NCBI GenBank assembly: GCA_964516605.1
Contig: CAZFAA010000042.1
Span: 1-15,159 of the forward strand
Direction: 5' to 3'
Origin: GCA-2732805 sp964516605
GTDB taxonomy: Bacteria; Pseudomonadota; Gammaproteobacteria; Coxiellales; Coxiellaceae
DNA: 15,159 nt
Of this stretch, positions 8,275 to 15,159 are shown piece after piece. Both the position numbers and the translations under genes were made by a program. The stretch's first letter is position 1, and each line of letters starts with the position of its first letter. The notes beneath the pieces are model-generated. The model was not told the origin of the DNA, ran no database searches, and saw only the letters and a program-made list of their open reading frames with translations.

Positions 8275-8577
8275 TTAACCCTTCAATTTATCCATTGCTT
8301 GGACATTAATTGTTTTATTCTTACGATAATACAGTACCAATATCGCAAGTCCGATTGCCGACTCCGCGGCCGCTACCGTCAGAATGAAAAACACAAAAAT
8401 TTCGCCGGCACCATTTTGGAAATATTGCGCAAAGGCAATAAAGTTAAAATTCACAGCTAGCAACAGCAATTCAATACACATTAATAAAATAATTACATTT
8501 TTGCGATTGATTACAATACCCGCAAAACTCAATGCAAATAAGATCGCTGCCAATATGAGGTAGGCATGTAATGGCAT
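8275..8577 (-). CDS. nuoK: NADH-quinone oxidoreductase subunit K
   Basis: A 100-aa subunit with three transmembrane helices, the family's usual size. The two buried glutamates known to matter for proton transfer sit exactly at E36 (MCIELLLL) and E72 (VAAAESAIGLAI), as in E. coli. The ATG at 8577 shares one base with the nuoJ stop (TAATG), so its translation is likely re-initiated from nuoJ. It packs between NuoJ and NuoN in the membrane arm. Confidence 0.97.
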   Translation of the reverse strand: MPLHAYLILAAILFALSFAGIVINRKNVIILLMCIELLLLAVNFNFIAFAQYFQNGAGEIFVFFILTVAAAESAIGLAILVLYYRKNKTINVQAMDKLKG

Positions 8578-9188
8578 TACGATTTCTCCGATTTCATATC
8601 AATAATTTTCAAACGACTTTCTTTGGTGACATCATGTTGAGTGCGTATCGATTGAGTACGCGTACCCGGTTTACGTCCAAAAAAAGCAAGCGAAATGGCG
8701 GCAATCATCGCTACCAATAATACCATCGCTGCAATCTCAAACGGATAAAGATATTGCGTAAACAATAAGGTACCCAGTGCCTTAGTGTTGCTATACTGTG
8801 CAGGATAATCCACAGGTAGCTGCGCTAAGGAAGTCACTTGATGTGTATTGAAGGCCAGTGCCAGTATCACCACCAACACAATTAAGATTGCCGCTGCTGC
8901 AGGCAATAATTTGCTGAATTTTTCACGAATTTTCTCAAGATCAATATTGAGCATCATGACGACAAACAGCATCAGTGTCATGACCGCGCCCACATACACC
9001 ACTATCAGAATTAAACCTAAAAATTCAGATTGCATTAAAATCCACAATGCAGCACTGCAAAAAAATGCAAAAATCAACGCCAATACAGCATACACAGTAT
9101 TACGGCAGGTAATCACAAACAAAGCTGAACCAATCAGCAATACAGCAAATACATAAAATACAATCTCACCGATAGGAAATCCAGTCAT
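8577..9188 (-). CDS. nuoJ: NADH-quinone oxidoreductase subunit J
   Basis: A 203-aa membrane subunit with about five transmembrane helices, including the conserved FLGLILIVVYVGAVMTLMLF segment whose helix distortion is linked to the complex I conformational cycle. Two starts compete: GTG at 9191 and ATG at 9188, adjacent codons in the same frame. AAGGAG lies five bases before GTG and eight before ATG; I prefer ATG. Either way the start overlaps the nuoI stop. The polar C-terminal tail of about 35 residues after the last helix is not conserved in the family, as far as I know. Confidence 0.95.
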   Translation of the reverse strand: MTGFPIGEIVFYVFAVLLIGSALFVITCRNTVYAVLALIFAFFCSAALWILMQSEFLGLILIVVYVGAVMTLMLFVVMMLNIDLEKIREKFSKLLPAAAAILIVLVVILALAFNTHQVTSLAQLPVDYPAQYSNTKALGTLLFTQYLYPFEIAAMVLLVAMIAAISLAFFGRKPGTRTQSIRTQHDVTKESRLKIIDMKSEKS

Positions 9189-9679
9189 CACCTGTACTCC
9201 TTATCTTCGTTGCGGGCCGCAGCAATACGCTGTTCGTAAAGATCGCCCACCATCAATAGCTTTTCCTTCGTCAAAATATTATCACCGCGTTTTGCAATGT
9301 GGTAATGCATCTCAGGCGATAACACAATCGAATCAACAGGACAGGCTTCTTCACAAAAACCACATTTAATGCATTTAAAGATATCAATTTCATATTTGGT
9401 CGTGCGCCGTGACCCATCTGCTGCACGCGGGCCGGCATGAATCGTAATAGCACAAGCAGGACAAACCGCTTCACACAATTTACACGCAATACAACGTTCC
9501 TCACCATTGGGGTAACGGCGTAAAGCCAACATACCACGAAAACGAGGCGATATTGGTGTTTCTTCTTCGGGATACTGCACGGTAACTTTACGTTTCCAAT
9601 AATAACGGCCCGTGACACTTAAGCCGCGAAACAATTCCCACAGTGTCCAGGTTTTAAAAAGTCTGACTAATTTTTTCAT
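9188..9679 (-). CDS. nuoI: NADH-quinone oxidoreductase subunit I (two 4Fe-4S clusters)
   Basis: A 163-aa 8Fe-8S ferredoxin-type subunit that carries clusters N6a and N6b and passes electrons to the cluster next to quinone. Two CxxCxxCxxxCP motifs are visible: C63/C66/C69/C73 and C103/C106/C109/C113. The N-terminal amphipathic helix (about residues 1-20) rests on the membrane in known structures. The open frame extends 29 codons further upstream, but those would lie inside nuoH and look unlike NuoI. The ATG at 9679 comes 14 bases after the nuoH stop and gives the standard family length. Its ribosome binding site is weak (GAG about eight bases upstream). Confidence 0.95.
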   Translation of the reverse strand: MKKLVRLFKTWTLWELFRGLSVTGRYYWKRKVTVQYPEEETPISPRFRGMLALRRYPNGEERCIACKLCEAVCPACAITIHAGPRAADGSRRTTKYEIDIFKCIKCGFCEEACPVDSIVLSPEMHYHIAKRGDNILTKEKLLMVGDLYEQRIAAARNEDKEYR

Positions 9680-9693
9680 ATTTTTTCTCAGCA

Positions 9694-10707
9694 CTACTGT
9701 AAGTATTCGACAAACAACGCCACGAGAATAATCCACACCAATGTGACGGGGATTAATACCTTCCAACCTAAATACATAATCTGATCATAACGATAACGGG
9801 GAAACGTCGCGCGCATCCAAAAATACAAATAAATGAAACCAGACATTTTAAGCAACATCCATACCATACCAGGCACAAAAGCAAATACGGACTCTAATCC
9901 AGGAATGCCTTGAAAAGGTGATAACCATCCCCCACAAAATAGCACGCTGGCAACAGCCGATACTAAAATCATATTGGCGTATTCAGCTAAGAAGAATAAG
10001 GCAAACCCCATGCCAGAATATTCAACATGAAATCCTGCTACAATTTCCGACTCACCTTCACTGACATCAAATGGCGCACGGTTGGTTTCAGCCACTGCTG
10101 AAATCCAATACACTACAAACAATGGCAATAAAGGTAACCAGTACCAATGCCACACACCACCCGTTTGACCGACTACAATAGTCGATAGATTCATCGAATT
10201 CGATAAGAGCAGGACACCCACAAAAGTAAAGCTCATCGCGATTTCATACGAGACCATTTGGGCCGCAGCACGCATGGCACCTAAAAAAGAATATTTTGAA
10301 TTAGACGCCCATCCAGCAATCAACACACCGTAAATGCCAAGGGAAGTCATCGCAAACATATACAGCAATCCAGCATTCACATTAGCGTTCACCCAGCCAA
10401 CATTAAATGGGATCACAGCCCAGGCAGATAACGCTGGAGCCAACGCTAATACTGGAGCAATTAAATAGAGATAACGATTCGACGCAGTCGGACAAATCAC
10501 TTCTTTGTGTAACAATTTAATGACATCCGCAATGGGTTGCAGCATTCCACGCAACCCAACACGATTGGGGCCAGGACGAGACTGCATGTAACCGACTACT
10601 TTACGCTCAAAAAATGTGACATACGCAACACAACCAAACAATGGCACCAAGGTAACCACAATCCATAAAATAATCCACAGCAACTCTATAAATTGTTTTA
10701 AGTACAA
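9694..10707 (-). CDS. nuoH: NADH-quinone oxidoreductase subunit H
   Basis: A 337-aa polytopic subunit that forms much of the quinone-binding chamber at the junction of the two arms. Conserved loops are present: FERKVVGYMQSRPGPNRVG near the N-terminus, and AETNRAPFDVSEGESEIV followed by GFHVEYSG in the middle. The start is a TTG at 10707: GGAG lies seven bases upstream, the next in-frame Met comes only within the conserved YMQSR loop, and the residues after the TTG resemble the usual NuoH N-terminus. The gene overlaps the end of nuoG by ten bases, so the weak start codon may rely on coupled translation. Confidence 0.95.
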   Translation of the reverse strand: MYLKQFIELLWIILWIVVTLVPLFGCVAYVTFFERKVVGYMQSRPGPNRVGLRGMLQPIADVIKLLHKEVICPTASNRYLYLIAPVLALAPALSAWAVIPFNVGWVNANVNAGLLYMFAMTSLGIYGVLIAGWASNSKYSFLGAMRAAAQMVSYEIAMSFTFVGVLLLSNSMNLSTIVVGQTGGVWHWYWLPLLPLFVVYWISAVAETNRAPFDVSEGESEIVAGFHVEYSGMGFALFFLAEYANMILVSAVASVLFCGGWLSPFQGIPGLESVFAFVPGMVWMLLKMSGFIYLYFWMRATFPRYRYDQIMYLGWKVLIPVTLVWIILVALFVEYLQ

Positions 10708-13067
10708 CTCACTTCTCCAAAGGCTACGCCAAAACCAGCTGTCTCATTAAGTGCAGCAGGCACAACCACCACACCATCAGCAATTGAACTGTCCAGTACC
10801 CACGTCATCTCGATATATTGATCGCCTTGTAGCACACGTGTTGTCGTCTGCCCAGCTTTAAGGCCAAACGCAGTCGCTGTGTTCTGATTCATACGTACCG
10901 CATAATCCTTCTGATCCAAACATTTTTGTAATGACAACGCACGGCGCACCAAACCATCGACACGGTATGAATGGGGGCTAGCCAAGCGCATACACGACAA
11001 CCGATGAAATGGGAGTTTTGCAAGCGCTACGCCCACTGGTGGGCGAGTTGTCATAGTATCCACCTGTTCTTTAACATCATGACAAATGTGGTGTGCTGTA
11101 TCATAATCAAAGCCATCTAACTGCAAAAAATTAGCCAGTACACGTAATACTTTCCACGCCGGCTTTGAATCACCGTGCGGAACAGATGCAGCTGCAAAAT
11201 GTTGCCATACCCCCTGTGCATTCACAAACGTACCGGGCGTCTCACCAAAAGGCGTCACCGGTAATATAAAATCGGCATACGCTTCCATCGCAGGCGTTGC
11301 AAAAGAGTTCATGCACACCACACATCCTGCATCACGTAACGTGGCTAATGCCGCAGCCGGATAGGCTGTATCCAATTCAGGTTCAATGTTTAATAAGATG
11401 TAAGCACGCACCGGATCGGTCGTCAGTAATGCTTGAGCTGTCAATCCAACAGGAGCAACAGTGCTTCCTGCCACACCACGATGTGGTACCGCGCCGGCTA
11501 ACCAGGCTCCTGCACCATTGGCACCTTCACTCACAACACCGTAACGACTCTGACTCAGCTCGCCAATAATACGCAGTAAATCACGCAAATAAGCCGCTTG
11601 TGGATGTTGCATCGCCACATCACCGAGCATGACATATGACCGTTCGTTTTCTTTGAGTACTTGAGCAATTTGCTTTGCCTCTTCGGATGGTACTATGGCA
11701 TCTAATGCAGCATAATGTTGGCCACTTAAATCAGCCAATGCTTTAGCAACTTCTGCAGTACGACTCACTAGATCCACATCGATCAATTTATGCAGAATAC
11801 CAAAGGTAAAATGATAATCAACTGGATTAATTGCCATCATCTTGGCCCCTTCTTGGAAGGCCATATTCATACGGTGTGCGAGTAATGGCTGCTGATAACG
11901 CAACATCGAGCCAATTAACAACACAGCTTGTGTTTGCGCTAAATCCACGAATGAGATACCCAAATCAGGAAAAGCAGGCAGCCTATCTTGATCTGAAAAA
12001 TCAAGCTCACGTAAACGGTGATCAATGTTGCCACTACCCAAAGCCCGCAACAGTTTCTGTAACAGAAAACTTTCTTCAACTGTGCTATTCGGTGATAACA
12101 AACCAGCTATTTGTGCGCCAGATTGATCGTGTGCAATCGTTTGTAAGCGATCAGCGACCGCCATCAAGGCGTATTTCCACTCTACCTCAACCCATTGACC
12201 ATTTTTCTTCATACGCGGTTTTAAGATACGCTCATGATGATGCAAACCTTCATAAGAAAAACGATCGCGATCACTAATCCAACATTCATTAACCGCTTCA
12301 TTTTCTCGCACAGTCACGCGCATGACCTGACACGCCGGCGTGTATTCTTGTGAACGGGTATTGATATAAATATTCGAACCTACACAATCGTGTGGCGCAA
12401 TACTGGCATGCTCTTTCATGGCAAATGAGCGCTCTTGATAACGAAATGGTTTAGACGTTAATGCACCAACAGGACACAAATCAATAATGTTTCCAGATAA
12501 TTCAGATTTTAGAAAATGCTTTACATAAGTACCAATCTCAGTCTCTTCACCACGCTCCGTGGCACCCAATTCGCGTAAGCCTGCTATTTCCTCACCAAAA
12601 CGCACGCAACGCGTACAATGGATACAACGTGTCATTTCGGTTTCAATTAAAGGACCAATATCCTCACTGGCCACTGCACGTTTAGGTTGATCGTAAAAAG
12701 AATAGGATCGTCCAAAACCCAATGACAAATCTTGTAACTCACATTCTCCCGCTTGATCGCAGATCGGACAGTCTAACGGGTGATTAATTAATAAAAATTC
12801 CATCACTGCACGCTGTGATTCTAGCGCCATAGGAGAGCACGTAAACACTTTCATATCTTGAGTAACAGGTGTGGCACATGCTGGCACAGGTTTGCGCATC
12901 GTCGAAATTTCAACAAGACACATACGACAATTCGCCACAATCGATAGCTTACGGTGATAGCAAAAACGCGGGATATAAATACCTGCCTCATCCGCCGCTT
13001 CAATAATCATTGAGCCTGCTGGCGCTGTTATTTTTTTACCATCAATTTCAAATTCAATCATGATCAT
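10698..13067 (-). CDS. nuoG: NADH-quinone oxidoreductase subunit G
   Basis: A 789-aa peripheral-arm subunit that relays electrons from NuoF. The N-terminal ferredoxin-like domain binds a 2Fe-2S cluster through C36, C47, C50 and C64. A His-Cys 4Fe-4S site follows (H96, C100, C103, C109), then a further 4Fe-4S site (C148, C151, C154, C198 in DLCPVGAL). The remaining part is the molybdopterin-oxidoreductase-like domain, which is non-catalytic in complex I; TPGTFVNAQG near residue 630 is typical. The extra CxxC-type ligand set for cluster N7, known in E. coli and Thermus, is not seen after residue 220; only one cysteine (HDC) stands there. The ATG at 13067 overlaps the nuoF end by 14 bases; an ATG two codons later is equally possible, and neither has a strong ribosome binding site. 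Confidence 0.96.
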   Translation of the reverse strand: MIMIEFEIDGKKITAPAGSMIIEAADEAGIYIPRFCYHRKLSIVANCRMCLVEISTMRKPVPACATPVTQDMKVFTCSPMALESQRAVMEFLLINHPLDCPICDQAGECELQDLSLGFGRSYSFYDQPKRAVASEDIGPLIETEMTRCIHCTRCVRFGEEIAGLRELGATERGEETEIGTYVKHFLKSELSGNIIDLCPVGALTSKPFRYQERSFAMKEHASIAPHDCVGSNIYINTRSQEYTPACQVMRVTVRENEAVNECWISDRDRFSYEGLHHHERILKPRMKKNGQWVEVEWKYALMAVADRLQTIAHDQSGAQIAGLLSPNSTVEESFLLQKLLRALGSGNIDHRLRELDFSDQDRLPAFPDLGISFVDLAQTQAVLLIGSMLRYQQPLLAHRMNMAFQEGAKMMAINPVDYHFTFGILHKLIDVDLVSRTAEVAKALADLSGQHYAALDAIVPSEEAKQIAQVLKENERSYVMLGDVAMQHPQAAYLRDLLRIIGELSQSRYGVVSEGANGAGAWLAGAVPHRGVAGSTVAPVGLTAQALLTTDPVRAYILLNIEPELDTAYPAAALATLRDAGCVVCMNSFATPAMEAYADFILPVTPFGETPGTFVNAQGVWQHFAAASVPHGDSKPAWKVLRVLANFLQLDGFDYDTAHHICHDVKEQVDTMTTRPPVGVALAKLPFHRLSCMRLASPHSYRVDGLVRRALSLQKCLDQKDYAVRMNQNTATAFGLKAGQTTTRVLQGDQYIEMTWVLDSSIADGVVVVPAALNETAGFGVAFGEVSCT

Positions 13068-14334
13068 CTACCATGCACTTACCATGCTGAACATGGTATT
13101 CAAATTCATCATAAAAATGCTTAAGCATTCCTGCAACTGGCCATGCTGCTGCTTCACCAAACGCACAAATGGTACGACCTTCAATATTTTTTGCAACTTT
13201 GCGCAAACGTTCCAAATCTTGCATCGTCGCTTGACCGGCCTCAATTTGACTAACCAAACGGTAAATCCAACCAGTACCCTCACGACAGGGCGTGCATTGC
13301 CCACACGATTCATGCATATAAAATTTCGATATACGCTGCAATACTTTAACCATGCAGGTTTTGTGATCCATCACAATCACACCCCCCGAACCTAACATAG
13401 ACCCTGCATTTTGAATGCTTTCAAAATCCATATTGGTTTGCATCATGATATCTGCTGGTACAACGGGCATCGAACTTCCACCTGGAATCACTGCTTTTAA
13501 ACGCGATCCTTGTCGCATGCCACCAGCCAGTTCCAATAACTCTTTAAACGGTGTGCCCATTGGAATTTCAAAATTACCTGGGTTAGCTACATGACCACTA
13601 ACACAAAAAATCTTCGTGCCACCACTTTTTTCAGTACCTAAATTTAAAAACCACTCTGCGCCTTTGGCCAAAATAACCGGAACCGATGCATACGACTCTG
13701 TATTATTTACATTACTGGGATAGCCGTATAAACCAAAATTAGCAGGAAATGGCGGTTTAAAGCGCGGTAAGGGGCGACGCCCCTCTATAGCATTCATTAA
13801 GGCGGTTTCTTCACCGCAAATATAAGCCCCCGCTGTGCGGGTATTGTAGATGTGGATATTTATACCAGAGCCAAATACATTATCACCAATATAACCAGCA
13901 GCTCTGGCTTCTTGTAACGCTGTTTCACAGGCTTCAAAAGGCGCCCAAAATTCACCGCGTATTAAGTTATACGCAGTCTGCGCGCCCATGATATAACACG
14001 CAATCAAAATACCTTCAAACAGCTGGTGCGGATTATTCAATAAAATTTCGCGGTCTTTACACGTCCCGGGTTCACTTTCATCGGAATTACATAAAATAAA
14101 TTTAGGTCCGGGTTTATCGCGTGGGATAAAACTCCACTTAAGCCCCGTTGGAAAACCGGCTCCACCACGCCCACGTAAAACGGATTTTTTTAATTCAGCA
14201 ATAATCAAAGCCGGATCAGTTTTTTCTGTAAAAATTTTACGCGCTACACTGTAGCCACCAATACTTTCATAGGTGTTAATCGATGCTGGATTTACCAGCC
14301 CCAACGTGCGATAACAAACTTGATTAAGTTCCAT
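13054..14334 (-). CDS. nuoF: NADH-quinone oxidoreductase subunit F (NADH/FMN, 4Fe-4S)
   Basis: A 426-aa flavoprotein that oxidises NADH and passes electrons through FMN to cluster N3. The glycine-rich nucleotide site GRGGAGFPTGLKW spans residues 55-67, the FMN region includes NSDESEPGT (83-91) and GAYICGEETAL (169-179), and the cluster ligands are C344, C347 and C350 in SCGQCTPC plus C390. I start at the ATG at 14334, seven bases after GGGAG (14346-14342). A TTG at 14361 in the same frame would add nine residues but lacks that spacing. The start overlaps the nuoE stop by 11 bases, consistent with coupled production of the two partner subunits. Confidence 0.97.
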   Translation of the reverse strand: MELNQVCYRTLGLVNPASINTYESIGGYSVARKIFTEKTDPALIIAELKKSVLRGRGGAGFPTGLKWSFIPRDKPGPKFILCNSDESEPGTCKDREILLNNPHQLFEGILIACYIMGAQTAYNLIRGEFWAPFEACETALQEARAAGYIGDNVFGSGINIHIYNTRTAGAYICGEETALMNAIEGRRPLPRFKPPFPANFGLYGYPSNVNNTESYASVPVILAKGAEWFLNLGTEKSGGTKIFCVSGHVANPGNFEIPMGTPFKELLELAGGMRQGSRLKAVIPGGSSMPVVPADIMMQTNMDFESIQNAGSMLGSGGVIVMDHKTCMVKVLQRISKFYMHESCGQCTPCREGTGWIYRLVSQIEAGQATMQDLERLRKVAKNIEGRTICAFGEAAAWPVAGMLKHFYDEFEYHVQHGKCMVDDHD

Positions 14335-14824
14335 CTGTTGGCTCCCGATCCAGTGTATCAATCAATTCAACGATCGATTTTGGCGTTAATTTTAAATGAT
14401 ACGCCTTGTCATCTATTTGACACATCGGCGCACCCACACACGCCCCCATACACTCCACTTCCCTTACAAAAAATTTACCATCTCGAGTGGTTTGCCCTGG
14501 GGCCACGCCCAAACGTTTTTGAACAGCTGCAACAATCTCTTCAGCCCCACGCAACATACACGGCACGTTAGTACAAATAGCAATTTTATGTTGCCCCACA
14601 GGTGCCAATTCAAACATATCGTAAAAAGTTGCAACCTCGTATACTTCAATGCGACTTAAATCCAGATATGCTGCAACGGCATCCATCGCACCCTCACTCA
14701 ACCAACCACCATTTTGTTTTTGCACTTCTAGCAATGAGGCAACCACCGCAGAACGTTTTTGGTCAGCTGGGAATTTTTGAATCCACTCATCGATATGTTT
14801 TTTTGTTGCTTCAGTTAATGTCAT
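14324..14824 (-). CDS. nuoE: NADH-quinone oxidoreductase subunit E (2Fe-2S)
   Basis: A 166-aa thioredoxin-like ferredoxin subunit carrying cluster N1a. Ligands fit the family pattern: C84 and C89 (CTNVPC) and C125 and C129 (CMGAC). The helical N-terminal domain contains the conserved QKQNGGWL and VATFYDMF stretches. The length matches E. coli NuoE (166 aa). The ATG at 14824 is five bases after the nuoD stop, with AGGT in the nuoD end as its ribosome binding site. It pairs with NuoF in the NADH dehydrogenase module. Confidence 0.97.
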   Translation of the reverse strand: MTLTEATKKHIDEWIQKFPADQKRSAVVASLLEVQKQNGGWLSEGAMDAVAAYLDLSRIEVYEVATFYDMFELAPVGQHKIAICTNVPCMLRGAEEIVAAVQKRLGVAPGQTTRDGKFFVREVECMGACVGAPMCQIDDKAYHLKLTPKSIVELIDTLDREPTDGT

Positions 14825-14829
14825 GTGTT

Positions 14830-15159
14830 TTACCTATCAATTTCCCCAAACACCACATCCACACTCGATAGCACTGCCACCATATCAGCAACCATATGCC
14901 CCTTGATCATTTCTTCAAGGGCTGCCAAATTGGGAAAACTGGGTGGACGTATTTTCAAGCGGTAGGGTTTATTAGCACCATCTGAAACCAGATACACTCC
15001 AAATTCACCTTTAGGATGTTCTACAGCGGCATATGCTTCGCCAGCGGGAATCACAAACCCTTCGGTAAATAGTTTAAAATGATGGATCAACCCCTCCATA
15101 TCCTGTTTCATTACTTCACGCGGTGGCGGTGCAATTTTATAATCATCGATAATCACAGG
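14830..15159 (-). CDS. nuoD: NADH-quinone oxidoreductase subunit D, C-terminal part (cut by the window)
   Basis: The last 109 residues of the 49-kDa-type subunit, entering from the right edge without a start. Recognisable family elements are KIAPPPREVMKQDMEGLIHHFK, in part, then FKLFTEGF, AAVEHPKGEFGVYLVSDG and the C-terminal SSVDVVFGEIDR. This part of NuoD folds next to the quinone site with NuoB. The quinone-contacting His and Tyr of the N-terminal part lie outside the window. A separate nuoD, not a nuoCD fusion, cannot be decided from this end. Confidence 0.96.
   Translation of the reverse strand, partial: PVIIDDYKIAPPPREVMKQDMEGLIHHFKLFTEGFVIPAGEAYAAVEHPKGEFGVYLVSDGANKPYRLKIRPPSFPNLAALEEMIKGHMVADMVAVLSSVDVVFGEIDR

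Noticed and set aside
9680..9766. A 29-residue N-terminal extension of NuoI
   Set aside because: These codons lie within or just after nuoH and show no similarity to NuoI. The ATG at 9679 gives the normal family length.

Overview
The window is mostly the distal two thirds of a respiratory complex I (NADH:quinone oxidoreductase) operon. It is transcribed on the minus strand in the order nuoD(partial)-E-F-G-H-I-J-K-L-M-N and fills about 3302-15159. The genes are packed with stop/start overlaps or gaps of a few bases. All the cofactor-binding cysteines and proton-channel charges I looked for are present, so this looks like a complete, working complex I. nuoA-C should lie beyond the right edge.

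Two more minus-strand genes follow nuoN: a short-chain dehydrogenase very like UDP-glucuronate decarboxylase (UDP-xylose synthase), only 17 bases downstream and with a good ribosome binding site, and then a TerC/YgdQ-type membrane protein. Facing them on the plus strand is an AT-rich orphan gene (403 aa from its best start) whose C-terminal part carries a tandem heptad repeat. Its 3' end overlaps the terC-like gene by 17 bases. At the left edge is the 5' two thirds of an initiator tRNA-fMet gene on the minus strand.

Organism: the protein sequences look gammaproteobacterial. nuoN followed by tRNA-fMet is, from memory, the order seen in Coxiella and Legionella, where rimP-nusA-infB come next. 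Together with the moderate-to-low GC, this suggests a member of the Legionellales or a close relative. That is inference; no 16S or other decisive marker is present.

How the parts work together: NuoE/F/G form the NADH-oxidising module, NuoD and NuoI (with NuoB/C outside) the connecting quinone-reducing module, and NuoH/J/K/L/M/N the membrane proton-pumping arm. The decarboxylase would feed UDP-xylose into a surface glycan or sugar-nucleotide pathway. Its link to complex I is probably only shared transcription.

I see no clear new molecular machine here. What merits a second look is the cargo between nuoN and tRNA-fMet: the appended uxs gene, the terC-like gene and the orphan repeat protein, which may be an accessory insertion into otherwise conserved synteny. 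No CRISPR, insertion sequence, rRNA or convincing intrinsic terminator was seen.
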